Shown: in pieces, positions 27,489 through 35,215 of the stretch
Layout of the letters: each line of letters starts with the position of its first letter
Position numbering within the stretch: position 1 is the first letter of the stretch
Virus record (IMG/VR): IMGVR_UViG_3300009068_000073
Location: 1-40,148 of that record
Length of the DNA stretch: 40,148 nt
Direction: 5' to 3' (one strand)
From: a virus
Made by a program: the position numbers and the translations under genes
Notes under the pieces: model-generated
Seen by the model: only the letters and a program-made list of their open reading frames with translations
Databases searched by the model: none
Told to the model about the DNA's origin: nothing

Positions 27489-28337
27489 TTAATTTACCTT
27501 ATTGTGCTTGCTTCTAATAGAAGTATTTGGATTCAACAAAAATTCGTTCTTTATACCAGCAATGTTTGATTTCTGTAAATAAATGCCCATATCTTGATTT
27601 ATTATTTTTTTAAATAATACAGTTAAATTTTGCAACATTACATTAATTGCTGGTAAAGTTGGAGTGCCAGGAAACGTACTAACATGAACATGAGTGGCTA
27701 ATTGATCATTAAGTTTTTGTTGTTCTGTAATAAAGCTATTCAATCTATTTTGTAATGAATCAACTTCTGTTAGACATTTATCAATACAATTTACTAGGTT
27801 ATCGCCTAAAACCATTGGTTGTAATGTACTATCATCATTTAAAGCAATTAAATTAATACCACCATTTTGTAAGACTTCTTTACCCTTACTGTTTGCAAAA
27901 TCTGTTTTTGTTACAAGTTTAATACCATCTCTTGCTATTATTCTTATACCATCTGCTTTCATAGCGATAGCTGATTTATTTTTTGAGTTTCCAAGAGAAC
28001 CATCAACTAATTCAAAGTTGTCATCTACATCCGTCATTTGACTTATGTAGATTCTTGCTGCATCAGATTTAGTATTAGGGTCAATAAAGATAGTTTTATT
28101 ATCAGAATCAGTCTGTCCTAAATAATAAGAAGAAGCACCAGCCACTAAATCGATAGCAGCACAAGCTTTGTCTCCAATACCGCCGTGACCAGACAACTTA
28201 CTTGATGGCCTATCGTTACCTAATACAATAAAACAATTAGAATTGTGACTATTAAAAATAGATTCAGCAACAGCTTGAATTCTATTTGGAATTGATTCTT
28301 TTCTTTTACCGTTTGCTATTCCAGTATTATCCACCAT
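27489..28337 (-). CDS. putative baseplate central spike-like protein
   Basis: The 282-aa protein has the look of a trimeric beta-helical spike. Residues ~120-170 are short alternating strands (SAIAMKADGIRIIARDGIKL, then VLQNGGINLIAL), the kind of repeat seen in gp5/VgrG-type spikes. Residues ~185-215 form a heptad-like helix (CIDKCLTEVDSLQNRLNSFI), followed by an ATHVHVS motif (His216, His218), which resembles the metal-coordinating HxH seen near spike apices. An N-terminal GHGGIGDKACAAIDLVAG block precedes the repeats. A good ribosome-binding site (GGAG, five bases before ATG) lies in the end of the hub-peptidase gene, and the 11-base overlap suggests coupled synthesis of hub and spike. The spike role is inferred. 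Confidence 0.62.
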   Translation of the reverse strand: MVDNTGIANGKRKESIPNRIQAVAESIFNSHNSNCFIVLGNDRPSSKLSGHGGIGDKACAAIDLVAGASSYYLGQTDSDNKTIFIDPNTKSDAARIYISQMTDVDDNFELVDGSLGNSKNKSAIAMKADGIRIIARDGIKLVTKTDFANSKGKEVLQNGGINLIALNDDSTLQPMVLGDNLVNCIDKCLTEVDSLQNRLNSFITEQQKLNDQLATHVHVSTFPGTPTLPAINVMLQNLTVLFKKIINQDMGIYLQKSNIAGIKNEFLLNPNTSIRSKHNKVN

Positions 28338-29514
28338 TATGACTCCAATGCCAAGGTTCCGAGATTAAATTCTTTACGCCATATTTAGATGCATATGAAT
28401 TTAAGTAATTAAACACTTTACTTACGCTCCTACATCTATCGTATAACGCTCTGTTAACGTTTCTTGCAGGACAACCAACATCCATAACAAAATCTACAGC
28501 TAATCCTTTTAAGTGGTTACTAGCCCACGGACCTTCTACTGCACCAGTTGGAGTAGCATCTGAACATGGTCCATTTGCTAAAACATCACTCCAACTTGCA
28601 GTTTTAAGAAATTGTTCGCCTTTTTTCTGCAAAGCAGCAGGGCATCTTCTTTTCCTAGCAGCTAATTGAGATTCTTTAGATCTTATTGTTTCACCAATTT
28701 TTATTGTATAAGATGTTCTAGTTTTAATTTCGTTTAATAAATTATTTATCTTATCCCAATAAACTGGATGCAAAGATGCCATTTGACCATTAGCATCTAA
28801 TTTAGCTTTTTTGCATTCTACATATGGGTATTCTGTAGAACCATCACCACATGTACTTGTAGAATTTAAATTAACAGTTCTATTTTGAACAACATCCCCA
28901 GTTGTATTATTGCTAGTATCAGCTAAAGTACCGCCATTGGAATTGTTAAAAGCGTTAGTTGGACTAGTTTGATTTTCTTGTGGAGATGCTGCATCTTTTC
29001 TATAAATTTCTAAGATTTTAGCCTCAGACTTATCATTACCAATATATTCAATAACAACTTCATCATATAAATCTGGTAATTGTTCAGTTTTTCCTGCTTC
29101 GTATTCTATAAAAGCTGTTGTGTGAAGTTTTATTTTTAATAAATCTAAATCATTTTGTTTAGGAGAAGAAGCATTTATTGGATAAGGAATTAGATCACTA
29201 CCAGCGTTTGGACAAACAACTTTTACTTGATAAATGCTTCTGTTATTAGTCGAAAGACCAGCAATTTCTGTTCTATTCCAAGGGGTGCTTCCAACTTGAG
29301 GGCCAGCGAGTTTATCTTTTGTTATAACATAAACTACTTTACATCTTGGGGTTTTAACACCTACAGTTTTATCGAACGTGTTTAAAGTTTGAGATGTATA
29401 AAAAGAAGCATCTACATTGATACCTTTTGGTTCTGTTACACCATAGGTTTTATCATAATTATCTTGATTCAATGAAGATAGTAAATTAGTATCTACTTTA
29501 TCGTTTTCATTCAT
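28327..29514 (-). CDS. baseplate hub protein with C-terminal M15 peptidoglycan peptidase
   Basis: The 395-aa protein ends in a zinc peptidase domain of the M15 (VanY/L-Ala-D-Glu) type. The SNHLKGLAVD motif places His334 and Asp341 as zinc ligands, and SEPWHWS gives catalytic Glu386 and zinc ligand His389. Residues ~55-170 look like an OB-fold or gp5-N-like beta domain (KVVYVITKDKLAGPQ, AFIEYEAGKTEQLPDLYDEV), joined by a Ser/Thr/Asn/Gly-rich linker (~175-222). The layout (particle-bound domain, linker, murein hydrolase) is that of a tail lysin that cuts peptide stems of peptidoglycan during injection. T4 gp5 does this with a lysozyme domain, so a peptidase here is an alternative solution. A GGTGAG ribosome-binding site precedes the ATG. 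Enzyme class is clear; particle location is inferred from neighbours. Confidence 0.88.
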   Translation of the reverse strand: MNENDKVDTNLLSSLNQDNYDKTYGVTEPKGINVDASFYTSQTLNTFDKTVGVKTPRCKVVYVITKDKLAGPQVGSTPWNRTEIAGLSTNNRSIYQVKVVCPNAGSDLIPYPINASSPKQNDLDLLKIKLHTTAFIEYEAGKTEQLPDLYDEVVIEYIGNDKSEAKILEIYRKDAASPQENQTSPTNAFNNSNGGTLADTSNNTTGDVVQNRTVNLNSTSTCGDGSTEYPYVECKKAKLDANGQMASLHPVYWDKINNLLNEIKTRTSYTIKIGETIRSKESQLAARKRRCPAALQKKGEQFLKTASWSDVLANGPCSDATPTGAVEGPWASNHLKGLAVDFVMDVGCPARNVNRALYDRCRSVSKVFNYLNSYASKYGVKNLISEPWHWSHNGG

Positions 29515-29516
29515 TG

Positions 29517-29807
29517 TTACTCACCGTCATTAGATAGTTTTTCATAAATGCTATGCTTTTCACTATCGTCTAAATCAGCATAAAGATTATCGTGTTTCTT
29601 CGCCATAAGCGTTACAAGCTTTACAAGTTGTTCATTCGACCTTTGTAGTGATTCAACGTACTTGGCTGCTACATGGCCTACTGAGGCGTGATTTGAGGCA
29701 TCTTTTCCAATGTACCCCATAACGTCTTGAAGAAGTTCTTTTGTTACTTCACGATCTTCTTCAATATTTACAATTACTTTGTTTATGTATTTATCTACTT
29801 TATCCAT
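29517..29807 (-). CDS. small conserved helical phage protein
   Basis: The 96-aa protein is predicted to be almost all helix and highly charged: IVNIEEDREVTKELLQDVMG, then AAKYVESLQRSNEQLVKLVT. It has no membrane segment or catalytic motif. I recall small proteins of this type near structural genes of marine T4-like phages, all without known function. The heptad spacing suggests a coiled-coil oligomer, perhaps a chaperone or assembly factor for neighbouring tail proteins (inference). Its start lacks a Shine-Dalgarno and is preceded directly by ACCTATTTATTATT, shared with the gp6-like gene, which suggests that the two are controlled alike. Confidence 0.72.
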   Translation of the reverse strand: MDKVDKYINKVIVNIEEDREVTKELLQDVMGYIGKDASNHASVGHVAAKYVESLQRSNEQLVKLVTLMAKKHDNLYADLDDSEKHSIYEKLSNDGE

Positions 29808-29810
29808 AAT

Positions 29811-29819
29811 AATAAATAG
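29811..29819 (-). promoter_or_regulatory. repeated CTATTTATT element at the 96-aa gene start
   Basis: The sense strand between the upstream stop and this gene reads TAGGACCTATTTATTATT and then ATG at 29807. It matches the 21-base context of the gp6-like start at 21648 in 20 positions. In both cases the nonamer ends three bases before ATG. It may be a late-promoter core or a translation-start element; either reading is inference. Confidence 0.35.
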
Positions 29820-29822
29820 GTC

Positions 29823-31097
29823 CTAAACAATTTCTACAACATAAAAATCACCATCAGAATTTACTCTAAACTCTGTATTGATTTCTAGCTCTATCAGACT
29901 GTTTCCAAAATCTACTGGTATTCCAACATAGTCTTGTTTATCATAAATCAACAATCTATAATTAGATTTTTTATTTTCTAATCTTTGTTGTCTATCTGCA
30001 CTCCATACACCAAGATCCAGCATAGAACCTCCAAGTGAATTATAGAGACTTTCAAAATTGTATGAAAAAGCAGTTCTTTTTATATCGCCAACAGTATAAA
30101 ATTCAATACTACTAATGGCAGATAATTGTCCACTATTAAGATTTTCAAATACAAATACTTTATTATAGTAGTTGGTATAATTATCTTGATCAAGTAGTGT
30201 GTATCCATCGCTGTCTGTTATAGATAAAGTTCTAATTCCATTTACGTCAGAGGTATCAAACAACAAAACATTATCAAATTTTCTTAAGTTATCAAAACTA
30301 TAAGACAATCTTTTGGTGTTTATTATGGATAAACTTCTAAACAAATCAAGATCTTGTTCTTTTAATGGAGCTGCAACTGTTGCTTTTACTGTATCTGATC
30401 TCTTCTTGATATCAAATTCTGTTAAAGTTAATTCGTCTACTTTAAATAACGTCCAATGAGCCAGTAAATAAGTGAAATAATTATAGTAACTTGAACTAAT
30501 TTCTCTAGTTGTGAAAATAGATTTTATTCTCAAAAAGAAATTACTGTTTAAAATTTCTGTAAGACCTTCTTGTGGTGTACATAATTTTAATAAATTTGTT
30601 GTTAACTCTGGTTTTAACTTATAAAAATTTATAATCTTATTTTTATAGTTGTTGTGATTTAATGCAATACTTTCTTTAGTATAAGAGCGATAATTAGAAA
30701 GTGAGTTGTTAATAGTTTCTGGACTGTTGTTAAACCTAGTATTTTCTACTAGTCTTAGAGAATTTAATGACTTCTCTGCAAGTTGTTCGTTTGTTTCATT
30801 AACAAATGCAAAACTATCATCACTCCCACCTATCTTAAACACTCTGTTGATTTTAGATGAAATGGAATTGATGATAGATTCAATTTTTGTTGTTTCTCTT
30901 TCTAATAAATAAAGTTTGTTGTTATTGGACCAAACTTTATAAAGAGATTTGGGTAATGGCTTATTTAATGATTCTTTAGATAAGTAAACACCGTTATTAA
31001 ATGTTACTTGACCTCCAACGCCTTGAAGGTCAACTTTCTCAACTGCTGATGTTGTAGATAGGGATGGTATTTTTACTACTGAATTGTCTATTGCCAT
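29823..31097 (-). CDS. putative virion protein of unknown function (424 aa)
   Basis: I do not recognise this 424-aa protein. The N-terminal ~60 residues are beta-like with GVGGQVTFNNGVYLSKESLN. The middle (~75-220) is probably helical. The C-terminal half is strand-rich (LLFDTSDVNGIRTLSITDSD, VFVFENLNSGQLSAISSIEF) and ends in a compact acidic strand pair. There is no signal peptide, membrane helix or enzyme motif. Ribosome-binding sequence GGAAA precedes the ATG, and one base (31097/31098) separates it from the sigma-factor gene, so the two are co-transcribed. As the first large gene after the sigma factor and before the hub-peptidase block, it is most likely a tail or baseplate component (inference). 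Confidence 0.6.
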   Translation of the reverse strand: MAIDNSVVKIPSLSTTSAVEKVDLQGVGGQVTFNNGVYLSKESLNKPLPKSLYKVWSNNNKLYLLERETTKIESIINSISSKINRVFKIGGSDDSFAFVNETNEQLAEKSLNSLRLVENTRFNNSPETINNSLSNYRSYTKESIALNHNNYKNKIINFYKLKPELTTNLLKLCTPQEGLTEILNSNFFLRIKSIFTTREISSSYYNYFTYLLAHWTLFKVDELTLTEFDIKKRSDTVKATVAAPLKEQDLDLFRSLSIINTKRLSYSFDNLRKFDNVLLFDTSDVNGIRTLSITDSDGYTLLDQDNYTNYYNKVFVFENLNSGQLSAISSIEFYTVGDIKRTAFSYNFESLYNSLGGSMLDLGVWSADRQQRLENKKSNYRLLIYDKQDYVGIPVDFGNSLIELEINTEFRVNSDGDFYVVEIV

Positions 31098-31778
31098 TTA
31101 AATGTTTCCAGAATCCCAATCATTTTTGAATTCTTTGTATCTGTTACGAACTTTAGTTAAATTTGTTACAATTTGTTTAGTATTCAGACCAGTTATTTCT
31201 CTAATGTAAAGATAAATAGCTTTTTTATTAAAAATTTCAATGTTGTCTGGATCTTCCATTAGTATTTTAATTGCCTCTACAATTCTTCTTTCGTTTACTT
31301 TCATCTCAACATGCTCCCAACTTTTTACTTCATACCAAAATTCTCTCCAAAATTCATTATCTTCTCTTGAAGTAAAATAACTATGTTTAACAATAAGAGT
31401 TTCATGACAAGAAGATTTGGTAATGTCTTCTATTCCAACTTCTCTTTTGGTTTGTTCTGCTGTCTTCTTAACTTTATGAATAAACCAATTTTTTGTAATA
31501 ACTGAAAAATATGAAAAAGCTTTAGATCCAGATGAAGGATTAAACTTATCTAAGATAGTAGTAAGCCAAATCTTGCACTCAGATCTAAGGTCATCAATGT
31601 TTGGAAGAGTTGTAAATTTATAAGTGAAGACAATCTTATCAACCATCTCATTAAAGGCTGGCTCTATGTATGTAACATACAACTCAGTCCTAATCTTATT
31701 ATCAGTTGTTAGGGCATAATTTATTATTGCCTGTTCGTGAGCATCTGTAAAATAATTATTCTGCTTTTTCTTCATCAT
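31098..31778 (-). CDS. late-transcription sigma factor, T4 gp55-like
   Basis: With the start at ATG 31778 the product is 226 aa. Residues ~58-105 resemble sigma region 2: LPNIDDLRSECKIWLTTILD, then KFNPSSGSKAFSYFSVITKN and WFIHKVKK, which follow the gp55 pattern of acidic helix, (K)FN, AF-Y and N-F-x3-KK. The C-terminus has a helix-turn-helix-like segment, REITGLNTKQIVTNLTKVRN, that could act like region 4, which T4 gp55 lacks. Such factors direct host RNA polymerase to late promoters. An in-frame ATG at 31826 would add 16 residues, but AGGAG sits seven bases before ATG 31778 and none suits the upstream one. It overlaps the preceding gene by about 23 bases. It is placed directly before the structural operon it would activate. 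Confidence 0.72.
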   Translation of the reverse strand: MMKKKQNNYFTDAHEQAIINYALTTDNKIRTELYVTYIEPAFNEMVDKIVFTYKFTTLPNIDDLRSECKIWLTTILDKFNPSSGSKAFSYFSVITKNWFIHKVKKTAEQTKREVGIEDITKSSCHETLIVKHSYFTSREDNEFWREFWYEVKSWEHVEMKVNERRIVEAIKILMEDPDNIEIFNKKAIYLYIREITGLNTKQIVTNLTKVRNRYKEFKNDWDSGNI

Positions 31779-32073
31779 TAACTGGCTCCTCTTTCTCTTC
31801 ACCTTCGCTAATAATGAAGGAATCACTAAACATTTTGATTTCTGTAACTGTAAGTTTCATGTGTTGAATGAGTCGTTGCAGTACAGGTTCACCATAAAAC
31901 ATTTCTAGTTGATGTACTGATTCTAAGTGTCCTGCTAATTCTTGCAGTTTCATTCTAAATTCAATAACACCTTCGGTAAATACAGATAGCTTTTCTAATA
32001 GCTTTCTTGTATACCAGAATAATAATCCATTTACTATAACCGATAATAACAATAAGATTGATAAAGTAATCAT
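31756..32073 (-). CDS. small membrane-anchored helical protein
   Basis: The 105-aa protein starts with one clear membrane helix (residues ~2-21, ITLSILLLLSVIVNGLLFWY), followed by basic residues (TRKLLEK) consistent with N-out/C-in or a retained signal anchor. The next ~60 residues are amphipathic helix, probably coiled coil. The last ~16 residues are a strongly acidic tail (GEEKEEPVNDEEKAE). There is no lipobox or second membrane segment, so it is not an obvious holin or spanin. Its C-terminus overlaps the sigma-factor start, and its ATG overlaps the zinc-ribbon stop, so all are translated from one message. A host-membrane role is possible; function unknown. Confidence 0.68.
   Translation of the reverse strand: MITLSILLLLSVIVNGLLFWYTRKLLEKLSVFTEGVIEFRMKLQELAGHLESVHQLEMFYGEPVLQRLIQHMKLTVTEIKMFSDSFIISEGEEKEEPVNDEEKAE
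31786..31790 (-). promoter_or_regulatory. Shine-Dalgarno that fixes the sigma-factor start
   Basis: The sense strand reads AAAGAGGAGCCAGTTAATGATG; AGGAG is seven bases before ATG 31778, ideal spacing. This favours a start here over the ATG at 31826 and implies that the sigma gene starts inside the acidic-tail codons of the membrane-protein gene. Confidence 0.7.
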
Positions 32074-32330
32074 AAGTCCCTATTCTTTAATTGTTGTTTT
32101 TGTTCTTTAAGATCTTTTCTAAATTCTTCGATCTTCTCTTTAACTATAGCACCATTTTTATTACTTGTCAAATTATTGATTTCTGGTTGCTTAGTTATTG
32201 TTGGAATTGATAAATTTTTCTTTAGTGTATCTGTTCCGCAAGAGTCACAATAAGAAAGCCTCTCATTGATTGAATGAGAGGCTTCTATAGTGCTCTCACA
32301 GCTTGTACAAGTGTAAGAGTATCTTGGCAT
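32070..32330 (-). CDS. FmdB-family zinc-ribbon protein
   Basis: The 86-aa protein opens MPRYSYTCTSCESTIEASHS and has CxxC pairs at Cys8/Cys11 and Cys28/Cys31, the FmdB-type zinc ribbon ([MP]-x-Y-x-Y-x-C-x2-C ... Y-C-x2-C-G). FmdB ribbons bind zinc and occur in small putative regulators; the function is not settled. The second half is a charged helix (KEKIEEFRKDLKEQKQQLKN), perhaps for dimerisation. It lies within five small genes around the sigma factor, so a role in transcription control is possible (inference). Codons 16-25 coincide with a perfect 12-bp inverted repeat. The ATG overlaps the stop of the 57-aa gene by one base (TGATG). Confidence 0.82.
   Translation of the reverse strand: MPRYSYTCTSCESTIEASHSINERLSYCDSCGTDTLKKNLSIPTITKQPEINNLTSNKNGAIVKEKIEEFRKDLKEQKQQLKNRDL
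32256..32284 (-). repeat. perfect 12-bp hairpin within the zinc-ribbon gene
   Basis: The arms AAGCCTCTCATT and AATGAGAGGCTT pair perfectly across the five-base loop CAATC (sense strand). The stem has five G:C pairs, well above the local base composition. It lies 46-74 bases after the zinc-ribbon ATG, between the codons of the two CxxC knuckles. It is followed by CTTTCTTATT, a moderately T-rich stretch but not a clean terminator tract. It could attenuate transcription from the glycan operon or stabilise a processed 3' end. Confidence 0.6.
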
Positions 32331-32503
32331 CAGTTAGGCTCTATTGTGTCCATAGAGAGAACTGGAGGATTTGTAACAACCAATCCGTCTTCAGTTTCAA
32401 TTAAATTAAATTCTTTAATAACTGGAACAATATCTGATTGTTCCATAAGTGATTTCTGGAGAGCCATCATAACTGCTCCTACTGCTTGATTTGAAAGTGT
32501 CAT
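32330..32503 (-). CDS. 57-aa phage protein of unknown function
   Basis: This short gene encodes 57 residues starting MTLSNQAVGAVMMALQKSLM and ending SMDTIEPN, with TGA at 32332-32330. A ribosome-binding sequence (AAGGAG) lies nine bases before the ATG. The N-terminal half is likely an amphipathic helix and the second half an acidic strand/turn (NLIETEDGLVVTNPPVL). I recall short proteins of this kind in marine T4-like phages, without known function. It starts five bases after the epimerase stop and overlaps the zinc-ribbon gene by one base, so it belongs to the same message. Good initiation signal, defined stop and tight packing support it as real. Confidence 0.78.
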   Translation of the reverse strand: MTLSNQAVGAVMMALQKSLMEQSDIVPVIKEFNLIETEDGLVVTNPPVLSMDTIEPN

Positions 32504-32508
32504 TTTTT

Positions 32509-33330
32509 TTACTCCTTATAAAAACAAATCTTTAACCCATCTTCTATATTAATTAATGGTGACCAACCAAGTTCTAACATTTTGCTTATATCTGCTTTTG
32601 TGTGTTTTACATCACCTATTCTTTCTGGTGAGCTTTTCCATTCTACCTTGTTGTACTTATTAATATAATCTTTAATATAATTCAATGATATAGATTTGCC
32701 ACTACCAATATCATAAAAATTTCCATTAAATTTATCTTTATAATTCATACAAAATATGTTTGCCCTAACAACATCATCAACATGAATAAAATCTCTTGTT
32801 TGTTCTCCATCACCATCAATTCTTAAAGGCTTATTTAACCTAATCATTTCCATCCAAGCAGAAACAGCAGTAGAATATGCTCCACCATATTTTTGATCTT
32901 CTGAATAAAGATTGTAATATCTTAAGCAAACTGTATCTAGTCCGTAAAGTTCTGAATAAAGTTTGCACTCTTGTTCTGATAGTAATTTATGTAATCCATA
33001 AGGAGATTTTGGTCCGTTTCCGTCCCCATAAATTGCAGAGGAAGAAGAAAATATAAATCTTTTAACTTTATTATCTTTTGCCCATTCTAATAATTTTGAA
33101 GTTGCTAATACGTTATGCTTCATCGTATAGCTTGGGTTCAGTACGGAATATTCAACGCTTGGTAACGCTGCTAAATGGAATACATAATCAAAATTTTTAT
33201 TCTTTGGTAGACAATCAGATATATCATGACCGTCCTTTAAATCAATACCAAATACTTCATAACCAGCTTCTTTTAGCTTGTTATATAACTTATTACCAAT
33301 ATATCCTTTATATCCTGTTACTAATATCAT
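32509..33330 (-). CDS. NAD-dependent nucleotide-sugar epimerase (GalE/Gne-like)
   Basis: The 273-aa protein is an extended short-chain dehydrogenase. MILVTGYKGYIG gives the NAD-binding GxxGxxG at residues 6-12, DGHDISD holds the adenine-pocket acidic residues, FSSSSAIYGDG supplies the catalytic Ser, and SPYGLHK the YxxxK pair (Tyr111, Lys115). LRYYNLYS and GDGEQTRDFIHVDDV are substrate-binding motifs typical of UDP-glucose/UDP-GlcNAc 4-epimerases. Length is shorter than GalE (~335 aa), mainly in the C-terminal part. It probably interconverts UDP-hexoses or UDP-HexNAc in the cytoplasm as a glycan precursor. It overlaps the GMD gene by 23 bases, a strong sign of co-expression. Epimerase versus dehydratase/reductase cannot be settled from sequence alone. 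Confidence 0.82.
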   Translation of the reverse strand: MILVTGYKGYIGNKLYNKLKEAGYEVFGIDLKDGHDISDCLPKNKNFDYVFHLAALPSVEYSVLNPSYTMKHNVLATSKLLEWAKDNKVKRFIFSSSSAIYGDGNGPKSPYGLHKLLSEQECKLYSELYGLDTVCLRYYNLYSEDQKYGGAYSTAVSAWMEMIRLNKPLRIDGDGEQTRDFIHVDDVVRANIFCMNYKDKFNGNFYDIGSGKSISLNYIKDYINKYNKVEWKSSPERIGDVKHTKADISKMLELGWSPLINIEDGLKICFYKE

Positions 33331-34288
33331 AATATTTTTTTAAGTCCTCTTCATACATCATAGCAGCTAATGATTTTAGATCTGTTTTAGGTTGCCAATT
33401 TAATATTTTATTTGCTTTTGAGGAATCACCAAGCAAATAAGGTACTTCATGTGGTCTAAACAGTCTTGAATCTATATCTACGTATTTACCAACACTTAAA
33501 CCAGCATGTTCAAACACTAGATTCAAAAAATGTCTTACAGAATATGCTTTGCCAGTAGCAATAACATAATCATCAGCTTTTTCTTGTTGCAACATTAGCC
33601 ACATAGCTTCAACGTAATCGCCAGCAAACCCCCAATCTCTAACTGCATCTAAGTTTCCAAGATAAAGTTTATCTTGTAATCCTAATTTAATTTTAGCTGC
33701 TGCCATAGTTATTTTTCTTGTTACAAATGTTTCCCCTCTTCTTGGAGATTCATGATTGAATAAAATTCCAGAACAAGTAAACATATTATACGATATTCTA
33801 TAGTTTCTCATTAAATTATGAGCAAAAACTTTAGCATTTGCATATGGAGATGCTGGTGTGAGTCTGCTTTCTTCATTGTATGGATAGTTTGGATTATCAC
33901 CAAACATTTCAGAAGAAGAAGCTTGATAAAATTTTGCATTTGGGCATATAGTTCTTACCGCTTCTACTAAATTCATAGTTCCCATTACAATAGTATTGAT
34001 TGTGCTTTGTGGAATATCAAAAGAAACTCTAACATGTGATTGTGCAGCAAGGTTATAAATTTCATCTGGCTTATATTTGTTAAGTATTCTGTACATACAT
34101 GATGGATCATCTAATTCAAAATACTCAAGTGCAAAATTTGCATGATTATAAAAATTATTAATTCTATCTGTACATAGTAAAGATGTTCTTCTTTTAAGAC
34201 CAACAACTTTATATCCTTTAGACAAAAGCAGTTCAGCCAAATAAGAACCATCTTGACCAGTTATACCAGTTATCAATGCAGTTTTCAT
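33308..34288 (-). CDS. gmd: GDP-mannose 4,6-dehydratase
   Basis: The 326-aa enzyme converts GDP-D-mannose to GDP-4-dehydro-6-deoxy-D-mannose with bound NADP, the first committed step of GDP-L-fucose synthesis. Family marks are complete: ALITGITGQDGSYLAELLL at the N-terminus, NLAAQSHVRVSF, QASSSEMFG (catalytic Ser/Glu near 125-127), SPYANAK (Tyr149, Lys153), FNHESPRRGETFVTRKI, DWGFAGDYVEAMWLMLQ and LFRPHEVPYLLGD (the GMD RP-x-EV motif). Length is typical of compact bacterial GMDs (~320-375 aa). The end overlaps the epimerase start by 23 bases, and the start overlaps GDP-fucose synthase by four (ATGA), so substrate and product enzymes are translationally coupled. Confidence 0.95.
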   Translation of the reverse strand: MKTALITGITGQDGSYLAELLLSKGYKVVGLKRRTSLLCTDRINNFYNHANFALEYFELDDPSCMYRILNKYKPDEIYNLAAQSHVRVSFDIPQSTINTIVMGTMNLVEAVRTICPNAKFYQASSSEMFGDNPNYPYNEESRLTPASPYANAKVFAHNLMRNYRISYNMFTCSGILFNHESPRRGETFVTRKITMAAAKIKLGLQDKLYLGNLDAVRDWGFAGDYVEAMWLMLQQEKADDYVIATGKAYSVRHFLNLVFEHAGLSVGKYVDIDSRLFRPHEVPYLLGDSSKANKILNWQPKTDLKSLAAMMYEEDLKKYYDISNRI

Positions 34289-35205
34289 TTAATTCCTCTA
34301 ATATTTGGGTAATTTAATGTAAACCAATTGCAAGTATTTGTCAAGGAAATATCAATATTGGTATAGTTATTTTTATCCCAACCCAAACCAATAAGCTTTG
34401 AATTATCTGATGGTTTTTTAAATTGGCCGCTTGGTTTAGAAACATCCCAAATAATTTTCCCATCGTATTGTAGTTTTGATGCTATTGATTCTGCAATTTG
34501 TTTAATCGTATACTCGTTAGTATTGCCAATATTGATTGGATTTTCATTATTATATTTTTCTAAAATAAACATTAATATTTTTGCCAAATCTTTTGAATAT
34601 GTAAATTCTCGTAACGAAGTTCCATTACCCCATAAAACAACATCTTCTTTATTATGTTTTGCTTCATATATTTTTCTTATAATTGCAGGGATAACATGAG
34701 AATTATTTAAATCAAAATTATCATATTCACCAAATAAGTTATTTGGTACAGCAGTAATGAAATTACAACCATATTGTTTTCTGTATGATCTTGATTGTAT
34801 ATCAATCATTCTTTTTGCATATGCATATGCAAAATTAGATTCATGTGGTGGGCCATTATGTATTTGTTCTTCTGTAAGCGGATAGGACACTATATCTGGG
34901 TAAACGCATGTACTTAGCAATGACAAAACTTTTTCAACTTTGTAAACCATTGAATAATGTAAAACATTTGTATTAATTTTAATATTTTCTGTATAAAACT
35001 GTCCAAGTTGTTCCATATTTGCTTTAACGCCACCAACTTTTGCGGCTAAATGAATTACTTTTGTTGGCTTTAAATGTTTAAACATATATTTAGTATCATT
35101 TTCACTTGTTAAATCGCAATTATCAGAAGAAGCATAAAAAGCATTAGGAGCAATATCTCTTAAAGCATTTCCCACCATACCAGTACCGCCAGTTATTAAT
35201 AACAT
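34285..35205 (-). CDS. fcl: GDP-L-fucose synthase (3,5-epimerase/4-reductase)
   Basis: The 306-aa enzyme turns the GMD product into GDP-L-fucose using NADPH. ITGGTGMVG is the nucleotide-binding loop, AAKVGGVKAN the family-specific substrate loop, LLSTCVYP carries Ser98 and Cys100, FAYAYAKRM carries Tyr127 and Lys131, and NNSHVIPA carries His170. All five correspond to E. coli Ser107, Cys109, Tyr136, Lys140 and His179 with a constant offset of nine, so the active site looks intact. WGNGTSLREFTYSKDLA is the late conserved motif. Ribosome-binding sequence AAGGA precedes the ATG. GMD immediately downstream and a fucosyltransferase-like gene upstream complete a fucosylation set. Confidence 0.94.
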   Translation of the reverse strand: MLLITGGTGMVGNALRDIAPNAFYASSDNCDLTSENDTKYMFKHLKPTKVIHLAAKVGGVKANMEQLGQFYTENIKINTNVLHYSMVYKVEKVLSLLSTCVYPDIVSYPLTEEQIHNGPPHESNFAYAYAKRMIDIQSRSYRKQYGCNFITAVPNNLFGEYDNFDLNNSHVIPAIIRKIYEAKHNKEDVVLWGNGTSLREFTYSKDLAKILMFILEKYNNENPINIGNTNEYTIKQIAESIASKLQYDGKIIWDVSKPSGQFKKPSDNSKLIGLGWDKNNYTNIDISLTNTCNWFTLNYPNIRGIK

Positions 35206-35215
35206 ATAAAATTCC

